Source: a bacterium 1XD8-76 (GTDB taxonomy: Bacteria; Bacillota; Clostridia; Lachnospirales; Lachnospiraceae). From it: DNA of 64,000 bases. Below the pieces are notes generated by a model. The model was not told where the DNA came from. It was given only the letters and a program-made list of their open reading frames with translations, and searched no databases. Every line of letters begins with the position of its first letter. The stretch's first letter is position 1. This document shows, piece by piece, positions 48,393 to 57,420 of this stretch. The stretch lies in contig RAZE01000002.1 in assembly GCA_003611955.1 (NCBI GenBank), positions 62,001-126,000 on the forward strand, given 5' to 3'. Made by a program: the position numbers and the translations under genes.

Positions 48393-50000
48393 ATGCAGGA
48401 AAGAGTAAAGGATCTATTAAAAAAGATTATTGACTGGTGGAAAGGGTTGAAGATAAAGCAGCGCACGTTGATCGTATGTATCAGTGCAGGTATTATCCTC
48501 GCTTTTGTGATCATTGTGACGATCTTCAACAGACCCGAGTACACGCTGTTAAAAGAATGCGAATCGGCCAGCGAGGGAGCTCAGATCAAGGAGATCCTGG
48601 ACGGCGAGGGCGGTTATACATATCGAATATCGGACGACGGCCTCCGGGTGGAGGTGGCGACTTCCCAGATCGGGGATGCCAATCTCCTTCTGGCGTCCAA
48701 CAGTATCATTTCCGATCAGTACGGTATTGACAAGGTGACGGAGGGCGGCCTCGGCGTCACGGAGGCGGATAAACAGAAACGGTATATAAAAATGCTGCAG
48801 GATGAGCTGGAGCATGATTTTATGGGTATGTTTCCCGCAATCAAAAAGGCGACGGTAATGCTGCATGTGCCGGAGGAAAACGGCACTTTGATTGCTGTGG
48901 AGCAGGAGTCCTCCGCGTCTATCGTACTGGAGCTGGATGGGGAATTCACGGCCGACAATGCGGCTTTTCTGGCCCGCGCGGTGGCGACGGCGTTAGGGAA
49001 CGATACGACGAAAAGGATATCCATCATCGATACGACAGGAAATATGCTCTATTCCGGGGATGATAATTTCCAGATCACCGGAAGCTCGAACTCTCCGATG
49101 GTGGTGAAACAGGAGTCGGAGCAGGTCGTAGGGATGAAGGTGAAGGATGCCCTGAAAGGGACCAACAACTTCGATTCCATTGAAGTGGCGGTCAATCTTG
49201 TGATTGATTTTTCCGACACGAGAGTGGTCGATCATAATTATTACGCGCCGGAAAATTCCACGCAGGGACTTCTGGCGGAGGCGCATATCTACACGTCGGA
49301 TTCCACGGCGGGTGGCGGCGATATCCCGGGGACGGACTCCAACGATGAACCGGCGACCTATATGGTGGAGACAAACGGGCAGCAGAGCACGACCACCTCG
49401 GAGGAGGATTATAAGTATGTGCCGGGCGAGAGAATCACGGAGTCGAACAGCGTGGGCGGTATTATCGACTACGCCGGTTCTTCGGCGGGTATCACTGCCA
49501 TAGACTATATCATCGTTCAGGAGGAAGTGGTCAAAAACCAGGGACTGTTGGACGGAATCAGCTGGGAGGAATACAAGGCGCAGAACAGCGGCAGGAAAAA
49601 GATGGAGCTGGACGAGGATTACATCAACGTAGTGGCCAGAGCGACCGGTATCCCGGCGGAGAATATTTCCATTGTCGCCTATGAGGAAAACTGGTTCGTG
49701 GACAGAGAAGGGCTGGATATCGAGGCGGCGGATGTGATCGTTTTTGTGCTGATTCTTCTGATCCTGGCTCTGCTCGCTTTTGTCATCCTGCGGAGCATGA
49801 TGAGGGAGAGAGTGCCGGAGGAACCGGAGGAACCGCTGCCGGTGGATGCGCTCCTGCAGTCTACGCCGGATGAGACGATCGAGGATATCGAGGTGGAACC
49901 GAAGTCGGAGACAAGGCTTGTACTGGAAAAATTTGTGGAAGAAAATCCGGAGGCGGCGGCAAATCTGCTGCGGAACTGGTTAAACGAAGACTGGGGGTAA
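48393..50000 (+). CDS. fliF: Flagellar MS-ring protein FliF
   Basis: 535-aa membrane protein forming the MS ring. First membrane helix LIVCISAGIILAFVIIVTIF near residue 27, periplasmic YscJ-like domains (EYTLLKECESASEGAQIKEI, ATVMLHVPEENGTLIAVEQE), second helix VIVFVLILLILALLAFVIL near residue 450, and a C-terminal FliG-binding tail ending AANLLRNWLNEDW. Four small spacer bases before fliG. Complete. Confidence 0.96.
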   Translation: MQERVKDLLKKIIDWWKGLKIKQRTLIVCISAGIILAFVIIVTIFNRPEYTLLKECESASEGAQIKEILDGEGGYTYRISDDGLRVEVATSQIGDANLLLASNSIISDQYGIDKVTEGGLGVTEADKQKRYIKMLQDELEHDFMGMFPAIKKATVMLHVPEENGTLIAVEQESSASIVLELDGEFTADNAAFLARAVATALGNDTTKRISIIDTTGNMLYSGDDNFQITGSSNSPMVVKQESEQVVGMKVKDALKGTNNFDSIEVAVNLVIDFSDTRVVDHNYYAPENSTQGLLAEAHIYTSDSTAGGGDIPGTDSNDEPATYMVETNGQQSTTTSEEDYKYVPGERITESNSVGGIIDYAGSSAGITAIDYIIVQEEVVKNQGLLDGISWEEYKAQNSGRKKMELDEDYINVVARATGIPAENISIVAYEENWFVDREGLDIEAADVIVFVLILLILALLAFVILRSMMRERVPEEPEEPLPVDALLQSTPDETIEDIEVEPKSETRLVLEKFVEENPEAAANLLRNWLNEDWG

Positions 50001-50006
50001 TACGGT

Positions 50007-51029
50007 ATGGCTGCAATGGAAATGAGCATAGAGGAGCTGGGCGGTCTGCAGAAAGCGGCGATCCTTTTGATCTCCCTTGGACCCGAGATGTCCTCCCAGA
50101 TATTTAAACACTTAAAAGAAGACGAGATAGAAGAACTTACGCTGGAGATCGCCAACACAAGGAGCATCACGCCTCAGATAAAGGAGGCGGTCACAACCGA
50201 GTTTTATGATCTGTGCCTTGCCCAGCAGTATATTGCGGAGGGCGGTATCGGCTACGCGAAAGAGGTGCTGGAGAAAGCGCTCGGCGAGGATAAGGCGGTG
50301 GATGTGATCAGCAAGCTGACGGCATCTTTGCAGGTGAAACCGTTCGAGTTTGTCAGAAAGACAGATGCGGCGCAGCTGATCAACTTTATCCAGGATGAGC
50401 ACCCGCAGACCATTGCGCTGATCCTGTCCTACCTGTCGCCCGGGCAGGCAGCACTGATCATCTCCGCTCTTCCGCCCGACAGGCAGGCGGATGTGGCAAA
50501 GCGTATCGCGGTGATGGACAGAACAAGCCCGGACGTGATCAAAGAGGTGGAAAACATTTTGGAATCGAAACTGGCATCCCTTGTCAATCAGGATTTCACG
50601 ATTATCGGCGGCGTGGACGCCGTGGTGGATATTTTAAATACGGTGGACAGAGGAACGGAGAAGCATATCATGGAGACCCTGGAGATCGAGGAGCCGGAAC
50701 TGGCAGACGAGATCCGGAAGAAGATGTTCGTGTTCGAAGATATCCTGCTTCTCGACGACAGATCTATTCAGCGTGTGCTTAGAGACGTGGACAACAACGA
50801 TCTGGCTGTCTCCCTGAAGAGCTCGAATGAGGAAGTGAAGAACGCCATATTCAACAACCTTTCCAAGCGTCTCGCGTCCATGATCCAGGAGGATATGGAA
50901 TTTATGGGACCTGTCAGAATGAAGGATGTGGAGGAAGCACAGCAGAAGATCGTAAATATTATCAGAAAGCTGGAAGATTCAGGAGAGATTGTTATCTCCA
51001 GAGGTGGAGGGGACGAAGTCGTTGTCTAA
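50007..51029 (+). CDS. fliG: Flagellar motor switch protein FliG
   Basis: 340-aa switch protein. N-terminal LGGLQKAAILLISLGPEMSS binds FliF; the middle domain has DEHPQTIALILSYLSPGQAA (EHPQTIA motif); the C-terminal torque helix region is FVFEDILLLDDRSIQRVLRD with charged residues expected to face MotA. Ends overlapping fliH. Confidence 0.97.
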   Translation: MAAMEMSIEELGGLQKAAILLISLGPEMSSQIFKHLKEDEIEELTLEIANTRSITPQIKEAVTTEFYDLCLAQQYIAEGGIGYAKEVLEKALGEDKAVDVISKLTASLQVKPFEFVRKTDAAQLINFIQDEHPQTIALILSYLSPGQAALIISALPPDRQADVAKRIAVMDRTSPDVIKEVENILESKLASLVNQDFTIIGGVDAVVDILNTVDRGTEKHIMETLEIEEPELADEIRKKMFVFEDILLLDDRSIQRVLRDVDNNDLAVSLKSSNEEVKNAIFNNLSKRLASMIQEDMEFMGPVRMKDVEEAQQKIVNIIRKLEDSGEIVISRGGGDEVVV

Positions 51030-51876
51030 TTTATTAAAGTCAGGCTTTGTAAACTTCCGTGAAGGGGAAGCCAGAATCATAAACTCCAATGAGATCGTGG
51101 CGAGGCGTCTGAGTGAGGCAGGGATCGCGAGCACCGAAGGACAGGAATCCGGGGAAGGATTTCGCGTGACGGAATTTGGAGAGATGGACAGGGAGACAGC
51201 CGGCATGATCGCCGGGGAATCCGGAAATATTTACCGGGAGGAACCTGTCTATGAGGGACCGTCTCCGGAGGAACTGCTGGCGGAGGCCAGACAGGAGATC
51301 GAGGAGATGAGGGCTGCCGCCATGCAGGAGATTGAAGTTCTCAGACGCCGGGCGTCGGAGGAGGGCAGGCAAGCCGGTTACAATGACGGTTTTGCACAAG
51401 GACATGGGGAAGCCCTTCAGGAAGTAGAAGAAGCGGAAAGAAAAGTAAAAGAAGCAATACAGGAAACGGAAAGAGTACGGGATACCCTGCATCGGGAGTA
51501 CGAAGAGAAACTGCAGGAAATGGAACCCATGGTGATAGATGAACTGACAAAGATCTATGACCATGTTTTTGAGGCAGGTCTGAAGGAACAGAGTGAGATC
51601 ATTTTCCATCTGTTAGATACCACGCTGCACAGGATCGACAGCGGGAAAGAGTTTATCGTCAGAGTTTCCCAGGCGGATTATGAGTACGTAAGCGCCCGCA
51701 AGGAGGAACTTCTGGTGGGAATGCCGGGGGTCAGGATGGACCTGGTGGCGGATGTCACAATGAAGCGCGGGGAGGGAATGATCGAGACCGGCGGCGGTCT
51801 GTTTGACTGCAGCATCGATGTGGAACTGCAGGAGCTTAGACACAGGATCCACATGCTCGCCTATCAGAAAGAGTGA
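51022..51876 (+). CDS. fliH: Flagellar assembly protein FliH
   Basis: 284-aa negative regulator/stator of the export ATPase FliI. TTG 51022 follows GGAGGGG and yields MSNLLKSGFVNF, the expected start; it overlaps fliG by eight bases. A long coiled coil (EELLAEARQEIEEMRAAAMQ) with GxxxG-like repeats (GRQAGYNDGFAQGHGEALQE) and the C-terminal FliH/V-ATPase-E-like domain GGLFDCSIDVELQELRHRI follow. Confidence 0.92.
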   Translation: MSNLLKSGFVNFREGEARIINSNEIVARRLSEAGIASTEGQESGEGFRVTEFGEMDRETAGMIAGESGNIYREEPVYEGPSPEELLAEARQEIEEMRAAAMQEIEVLRRRASEEGRQAGYNDGFAQGHGEALQEVEEAERKVKEAIQETERVRDTLHREYEEKLQEMEPMVIDELTKIYDHVFEAGLKEQSEIIFHLLDTTLHRIDSGKEFIVRVSQADYEYVSARKEELLVGMPGVRMDLVADVTMKRGEGMIETGGGLFDCSIDVELQELRHRIHMLAYQKE

Positions 51877-51888
51877 CAGGAGAAGACT

Positions 51889-53211
51889 TTGGAAGCGACG
51901 GCACTTACTCGTTTGAGACGATATGAAAAATGTATAGAGGAACCCCTGTTCAAAAAGATGGGCAAGGTGGTGAATGTCATCGGTCTGACTATTGAGTCGG
52001 CGGGACCGGATGCGAAACTCGGAGATATCTGCCGGATCTTTCCGCCGGGAGGCGAGGGTACTTCGATCATGGCGGAAGTGGTAGGGTTTAAGGGCGGAAT
52101 GACACAGCTCATGCCCTACGAGGTGACGGACGGTATCGGTTCGGGCAGCATGGTGGAAAACACGGATGTGCCTCTGATGGTGGAGATCACAGACGAAATT
52201 CTGGGGAAAACGCTGGATGGACTGGGGAGGCCGGTGGACGGTTCCCGTTTTGAGGCGATTGCCAGATATCCGGTGGAGGCGGCGCCCCCGGATCCGCTGC
52301 AGAGGGAGATTATCGACGAGGTACTGCCCCTGGGGGTGAAGGCGGTGGACGGCCTGCTGACGATAGGAAAAGGGCAGAGAATCGGCATTTTTGCCGGTTC
52401 CGGCGTGGGAAAATCGACGCTGATGGGGATGTTTGCGAGGAATACGACGGCGGAGATCAATGTCATCGCTCTGATCGGAGAGCGGGGCAGAGAGGTCCGG
52501 GAGTTTATAGAGAGAGATCTGGGGCCGGAGGGTATGGCACGCTCCGTGGTGGTGGTGGCCACTTCGGACAAACCGGCGTTAGAGCGAAACAAGGCGGCGA
52601 AGACCGCCACGGCGATTGCGGAATATTTCAGGGATCAGGGAAAGGATGTACTTCTTATGATGGATTCTCTGACCCGTTTTTCTATGGCGCAGAGAGAGAT
52701 CGGGCTCGCCAGCGGGGAGCCGCCGGTGTCGAGAGGCTATCCTCCCAGCGTTTACGCGGAGATGCCGAAACTTCTTGAGAGGGCGGGGCGCTCCGACAAA
52801 GGATCCATCACCGGGCTCTACACAGTGCTGGTGGACGGGGACGATTTCAATGAACCGATCACGGATACTGCGAGAAGCATTCTGGACGGACATATCATGC
52901 TGGACCGGAAGCTGGCCCACAAAAATCATTATCCTGCTATCGACGTGCTGCAGAGCATCTCCCGATGCATGAGCGCGATCGCGACGAGAGAGCACAAGGC
53001 GATGGCGGGAAAGTTGAAGACCGTGCTGGCAACTTATCAGGAGGCGGAGGATCTGATCAACATCGGCGCCTACAAGGCTGGCAGCAATCCGGGCATTGAC
53101 TATGCGATCTCCAAGATCGAGCAGGTGAATGAATTTCTGATGCAGGATGTGGATACGAAGACCGGTTTTGAGGAGGCCGTGGAGTCCATGAACAATATTT
53201 TTGCGACATAA
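51889..53211 (+). CDS. fliI: Flagellum-specific export ATPase FliI
   Basis: 440-aa ATPase of the type III export apparatus, F1-beta related. Walker A FAGSGVGKSTLMGMFARN near residue 168, Walker B DVLLMMDSLTRFSMAQREI near residue 255, and EMPKLLERAGRSDKGSITGL. TTG start with CAGGAGAAG upstream. Co-transcribed with fliH and fliJ, its partners. Confidence 0.97.
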   Translation: MEATALTRLRRYEKCIEEPLFKKMGKVVNVIGLTIESAGPDAKLGDICRIFPPGGEGTSIMAEVVGFKGGMTQLMPYEVTDGIGSGSMVENTDVPLMVEITDEILGKTLDGLGRPVDGSRFEAIARYPVEAAPPDPLQREIIDEVLPLGVKAVDGLLTIGKGQRIGIFAGSGVGKSTLMGMFARNTTAEINVIALIGERGREVREFIERDLGPEGMARSVVVVATSDKPALERNKAAKTATAIAEYFRDQGKDVLLMMDSLTRFSMAQREIGLASGEPPVSRGYPPSVYAEMPKLLERAGRSDKGSITGLYTVLVDGDDFNEPITDTARSILDGHIMLDRKLAHKNHYPAIDVLQSISRCMSAIATREHKAMAGKLKTVLATYQEAEDLINIGAYKAGSNPGIDYAISKIEQVNEFLMQDVDTKTGFEEAVESMNNIFAT

Positions 53212-53240
53212 CTCCGGGGGCATGCGGGAAAAGAGAGCTT

Positions 53241-53711
53241 ATGGCGAAGTTTGTGTACAGGATGCAGAGCATTCTGAATATCAAGGAAAAGATGGAGGAG
53301 CAGGCAAAGCAGGCGTTTGCGAACGCCCGCATGCAGCTCAATGTGGAGGAGGAGAGACTGCAGCGCTTACAGCAGCGCAGGATCCAGTACCTGGCGGAGG
53401 GCGCAGTATTGCGGCAGGAGATACTCGACTCTCTGAAACTGCAGGAGAACGAAGCGGCGTTAGTGTACATAAAAGTGTCGATCGAGGAGCAGAGAGTGAG
53501 GGTAAAAAGAGCGGAGGAAGCGCTGGAGAGAGCCCGGATCACTCTGCAGGAATACATGATAGAGAGAAAGACCCACGAGCAGCTGAAGGAAGCTGCGTTC
53601 GAGGAGTTTAAGGAAGAGCTTGCGAAGGAAGAGAGCAAGGAAGTGGATGAACTGGTGAGTTACGTCTACGGCCGGAGAAGACATGCGGAGGAAGAGATTG
53701 CTTCGCTGTGA
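53241..53711 (+). CDS. fliJ: Flagellar export protein FliJ
   Basis: 156-aa coiled-coil protein (KFVYRMQSILNIKEKMEEQA, then alpha-helical to EIASL), fitting FliJ in length, helix content and position after fliI. FliJ links FliI to the export gate and escorts chaperones. GGAAAAGAGAG precedes the ATG. Confidence 0.9.
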   Translation: MAKFVYRMQSILNIKEKMEEQAKQAFANARMQLNVEEERLQRLQQRRIQYLAEGAVLRQEILDSLKLQENEAALVYIKVSIEEQRVRVKRAEEALERARITLQEYMIERKTHEQLKEAAFEEFKEELAKEESKEVDELVSYVYGRRRHAEEEIASL

Positions 53712-53740
53712 GGAAAAAGAGCGGAAAGGCGTGAAGATAT

Positions 53741-54622
53741 ATGGCAGAAAAACTGCAGGGAAATGAGCAGCAGACGGAAGAACTTCAGGACCGCGAATCG
53801 GAACGTCAGCGGTTGAAAGAAGAGAGAAAACGTTTAAAGGCGGAACAGAAGGCACAGAAGAAGGAAGCGAAACAGAAGGCCAGGGAAATCTCGGATCAGG
53901 AGGAAGAGCTCGACGGTGATCCGGGAGGACTTCCGGTATTTTTGGTGACGGCTTTTATTGTGCTGATCTGGATCGCGATCCTCTGCGTACTTGTAAAACT
54001 GGATGTGGGCGGTGTCGGAACAAACGTCTTAAAACCGCTTTTGAAGGACGTGCCGGTGGTCAATAAAATTCTTCCGGGCGAGCGCCGCACGGAGGAAGAG
54101 GAGGATGAGTACAGCGCCTACTCCGATGTGGCGGATGCGGTGGACCAGATCAAGCAGCTGGAGCAGGAACTGCAGCTGGCGCAGGAACAGAATCTGGAGT
54201 ATGCCAACGAGGTGAGCGCACTGAAGGAGGAGAACAGCAGACTGCAGAATTTTGAGAACGATCAGCTGGAGTTTGAGCGCTTAAAGAATGAATTTTACGA
54301 GGAGGTCGTCTACGCGGAGAACGGTCCGGGGGTGGAGGAATATCAGAAGTATTATGAGGCGATGGATCCGGCGACGGCGGAATATCTGTATCAGCAGGTG
54401 ATCCAGGAGACGGCTGTGAACCGGGAACTCTCCGACTATGTGGCCACCTATTCTTCGATGAAGGCGAAGGAGGCCGCAGCGATCTTTGATACGATGACCA
54501 GTGATCTGGATCTGGTGGCGAAAATACTGAAGGCGATGACCGCGGAGGATCGGGCGGATATCCTGCAGCAGATGAATGAGGAGAACGCGGCCAGACTGAC
54601 AAAGATGATGGATCCGGAGTAA
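53741..54622 (+). CDS. MotE/YlxF-like flagellar protein
   Basis: 293-aa protein. A basic/acidic N-terminal coiled coil (residues 1-50), one membrane helix (VFLVTAFIVLIWIAILCVLV, near residue 72), a long extracytoplasmic coiled coil (IKQLEQELQLAQEQNLEYAN), and a C-terminal MgtE-N-like helical domain (KAKEAAAIFDTMTSDLDLVA). This matches MotE/YlxF proteins encoded between fliJ and fliK, which help stator assembly. N-terminal extension is longer than usual. Confidence 0.8.
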   Translation: MAEKLQGNEQQTEELQDRESERQRLKEERKRLKAEQKAQKKEAKQKAREISDQEEELDGDPGGLPVFLVTAFIVLIWIAILCVLVKLDVGGVGTNVLKPLLKDVPVVNKILPGERRTEEEEDEYSAYSDVADAVDQIKQLEQELQLAQEQNLEYANEVSALKEENSRLQNFENDQLEFERLKNEFYEEVVYAENGPGVEEYQKYYEAMDPATAEYLYQQVIQETAVNRELSDYVATYSSMKAKEAAAIFDTMTSDLDLVAKILKAMTAEDRADILQQMNEENAARLTKMMDPE

Positions 54623-54789
54623 ATCGGCAATGCGGAAAATCGCTGCGGATGGTTTAGAAAACGGGCAAAATGTCCGATATATTCTGTGAAGATCGTTTAC
54701 CCGGAACAGGGATGTGAAGGGTAATGATTTTATAAATTTCAGGTCAAGGCCTGAAAAGAACATTGACAAATAAAGAAGGAGGTAAAAAC

Positions 54790-56163
54790 GTGACGAACAT
54801 GCCCGTACTTGATAAGGGTTCTGCGGCGCAGAATATCTTATCGACAAAAGGAACAAAACCGGCGCAGCCCTCCGGGGGCGGAAGTTTTGATGCGGTGCTG
54901 AAGCAGACCACGGCGATGGGGAAACAGGATACCACACCGATGAAGCAGACGGAGACTGCAAAAACTTCGGAAGCGGGAGCGAAGGCCGAAGATACCGCAC
55001 CGAAAGAGGAACTGAACAAGAGCGGTAAAACGGAGGAAAAAGCCGGGACGAGCGAGGCGGACACAGAGACAAAGACACAGGAAGTTTCGGAAGATATCAC
55101 GGAGGATACCGAGGTTCTGGAGAGGGCGGGCGGCGAGATGGCCGCGGCGCTGGCAGCTCAGTTGGGAATCCAGCCGGAGGCGGTTGCCGAGGCGATGGAT
55201 AAGCTTGGAATGACAGAAGTGTCATTACTTGATCCGAAAAACTTAAAAGAGCTGATGGTGGAACTGACGGAGGGAGCGGATGAGATGTCCCTTCTGACCG
55301 ATGAAACTTTTTATCAATCTGTGACGGAAGCGCTGGGTACGCTGGAGGACATCACAAAGGAACTGCAGGAAGAGACCGGCATGACCCCGGAACAGCTGAA
55401 AGCGGCGGTGGCGGAAGCGGAGAAGATGTTTGCGGAAGCACCCGAGGTGACGGAGGAAGTGCAGGAGACGTCAGGTCAGATGCAGGAGGCGGAGGGAGAC
55501 CAAAACACGCTGCGGTTTACGGCGCCGAAGCCGGAGGCTACGGAAAACGCCAGGACAGAGACGACGATGCCGAAGGAGACACCGAGGCAGGAGAGCGCCG
55601 GGAATGACAGCGAAAGCCCGTTTATGGGGAACAGTTATCAGACATCGAGCGCAGAGCAGGCGGTACAGGTACATGCGGAAGAGGTGAGAAGTGCATTTTC
55701 GTTTGCCGACACACAGCAGATCATGGACCAGATACTGGACTACATGAAAGTCTCCGTGAAACCGGAAATGACCAGCCTGGAGATGCAGCTGCATCCCGAA
55801 TCTTTGGGGACCTTACATATCCAGATCACCAACAGGGAGGGGGCGTTGACCGCGCAGTTTATCGCCCAGAACGAGTCTGTGAGAGCAGCGCTGGAGAGCC
55901 AGGTGATGGAGCTGAAAGAAAATCTGGAACAGCAGGGCGTCAAAGTGGAAGCGGTGGAAGTGACGGTCGCACAGTATTCCCTGGACAGAAATCCCGGGGG
56001 GAACGAGACGGCTTCGGAACAGCAACAGAAACAGGGGCGAAAAGGCGGCAGAAATTTAAATCTCGGAGAACTGGATCCGGAAGAGGAGGATCTCACCGAG
56101 GAGGAGAGGCTGACGGCTGAGATCATGCAGGCCGAGGGCAATATTGTAAACTATACAGCGTAA
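54790..56163 (+). CDS. fliK: Flagellar hook-length control protein FliK
   Basis: 457-aa secreted ruler. A long low-complexity Thr/Glu/Lys-rich N-terminus (ETKTQEVSEDITEDTEVLER) precedes the conserved C-terminal domain EMTSLEMQLHPESLGTLHIQ followed by ITNREGALTAQFIAQ (near residue 330-380), which switches export specificity. GTG 54790 lies six bases after a perfect AAGGAGGT; an upstream frame from 54763 lacks a site. A 167-base gap separates it from the MotE-like gene. Confidence 0.93.
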   Translation: MTNMPVLDKGSAAQNILSTKGTKPAQPSGGGSFDAVLKQTTAMGKQDTTPMKQTETAKTSEAGAKAEDTAPKEELNKSGKTEEKAGTSEADTETKTQEVSEDITEDTEVLERAGGEMAAALAAQLGIQPEAVAEAMDKLGMTEVSLLDPKNLKELMVELTEGADEMSLLTDETFYQSVTEALGTLEDITKELQEETGMTPEQLKAAVAEAEKMFAEAPEVTEEVQETSGQMQEAEGDQNTLRFTAPKPEATENARTETTMPKETPRQESAGNDSESPFMGNSYQTSSAEQAVQVHAEEVRSAFSFADTQQIMDQILDYMKVSVKPEMTSLEMQLHPESLGTLHIQITNREGALTAQFIAQNESVRAALESQVMELKENLEQQGVKVEAVEVTVAQYSLDRNPGGNETASEQQQKQGRKGGRNLNLGELDPEEEDLTEEERLTAEIMQAEGNIVNYTA

Positions 56164-56175
56164 AGGAGAGAGACT

Positions 56176-56904
56176 ATGGCAAGTAATCTGGTGGCGCCGG
56201 TGCAGGACGGTAAGATAGTGGAGACCGAATCCCAGACATCGTTGGCCAAAGCAAAAGAAAAAGAAAAGACATCGGGATACAGCAAAGATACTTTCCTGAA
56301 ACTTCTGGTGGCGGAGGTGCAGAATCAGGATCCGCTGGAGCCCACATCCAACACAGAGTGGATATCCCAGTACGCGACTTTCTCGGAACTGGAGGCAATG
56401 CAGAATATGAGCGCTTCTTTCGATCTGTCGAGAGCGTCCACACTGGTGGGAAAGACAGTCGTGCTGCAGACTACCAGCGAATCGGGAAAGACCACTACGA
56501 TACAGGGGAAGGTGGATTATGTCACCTACGAGGGAGGAAGAGCGTATCTCTCCGTGAACGGTTCCCTTTATTCCATGGACGATTTGCACGATGTGGTGGA
56601 TACGGAGTACATGACCGCTTTTGATAAAGTGTATGAGTGGTCCGTGAAACTGAACAAACTTCCGGCATATGAGAATCTGACGTACGACGATGCGGAGGAT
56701 GTAGAGAGCGTTTACAACGAGTACGAAAAAATGTCCGAGTATGAGAAGACTTTTGTGGCGAAGGAAAACGCGGAAAAGATTAAAAAGCTGTATGAGCGTA
56801 TCGAGGAACTGAAGAAGGCTCACGAGGCGGAGAAACCGGAAGAGACGGAGAAACCGGAAGAGACGGATAAGACCGAGGGAACGGAAGAGGACGCGGAAGC
56901 GTAA
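56176..56904 (+). CDS. flgD: Flagellar hook capping protein FlgD
   Basis: 242-aa protein. Core FlgD signature: SKDTFLKLLVAEVQNQDPLE, then NTEWISQYATFSELEAMQNM and STLVGKTVVLQ. Instead of the usual Ig-like C-terminal domain, residues after about 165 form a charged helical tail ending in repeats EKPEETEKPEETDKTEGTEE. FlgD caps the growing hook; the tail is unusual. AAGGAGAGAG precedes the ATG. Confidence 0.9.
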   Translation: MASNLVAPVQDGKIVETESQTSLAKAKEKEKTSGYSKDTFLKLLVAEVQNQDPLEPTSNTEWISQYATFSELEAMQNMSASFDLSRASTLVGKTVVLQTTSESGKTTTIQGKVDYVTYEGGRAYLSVNGSLYSMDDLHDVVDTEYMTAFDKVYEWSVKLNKLPAYENLTYDDAEDVESVYNEYEKMSEYEKTFVAKENAEKIKKLYERIEELKKAHEAEKPEETEKPEETDKTEGTEEDAEA

Positions 56905-56930
56905 ATTTAGCATGGAAGCTGGTGAAGAGT

Positions 56931-57326
56931 ATGAAAGTACAGACAAACGGTTTTCACTCTTTAGAACAGGTGCAGGGCGAATATTTGGGTCAGAAGCCGA
57001 AGACACCTGCGGTGAAGCAGCAGGGAAGCCTGTCCTTTCAGGATATTCTGGAACGGGCGGCGGGGCTTGACAGAGAAGTCCGATTTTCCAAACATGCGTC
57101 GAACAGACTCAGCACCAGAAACATTGAGCTGACGGACGGACAGATGGAAAGGCTGCAGGAGGGGACAAAGAAAGCCCAGGCGAAAGGCATCAAAGATTCG
57201 CTGGTGTTAGTGGACTCTCTGGCGTTTATCGTGAATGTACCGAGCAGCACTGTGGTGACTGCGATGGAACAGAGTGAAGCACAGGAAAACATTTTTACTA
57301 ATATTGACGGGGCCGTGATCATATAA
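56931..57326 (+). CDS. Flagellar operon protein, TIGR02530 (flg_new) family
   Basis: 131-aa protein with SFQDILERAAGLDREVRFSK followed by HASNRLSTRNIEL, the conserved core of the small protein always found between flgD and flgE in clostridia and bacilli. The C-terminus FIVNVPSSTVVTAMEQ is also typical. Role in hook assembly not established. Start ATG 56931; GTG 56922 in frame is possible. Confidence 0.88.
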   Translation: MKVQTNGFHSLEQVQGEYLGQKPKTPAVKQQGSLSFQDILERAAGLDREVRFSKHASNRLSTRNIELTDGQMERLQEGTKKAQAKGIKDSLVLVDSLAFIVNVPSSTVVTAMEQSEAQENIFTNIDGAVII

Positions 57327-57420
57327 ATTATAGCCGGACCTTATTATGGAAGCTATAGATGTTCCGGAATGACAGAAGGAACAGACGGACCCCTCTTTCA
57401 AACAGGAGGTAAATTGATTT

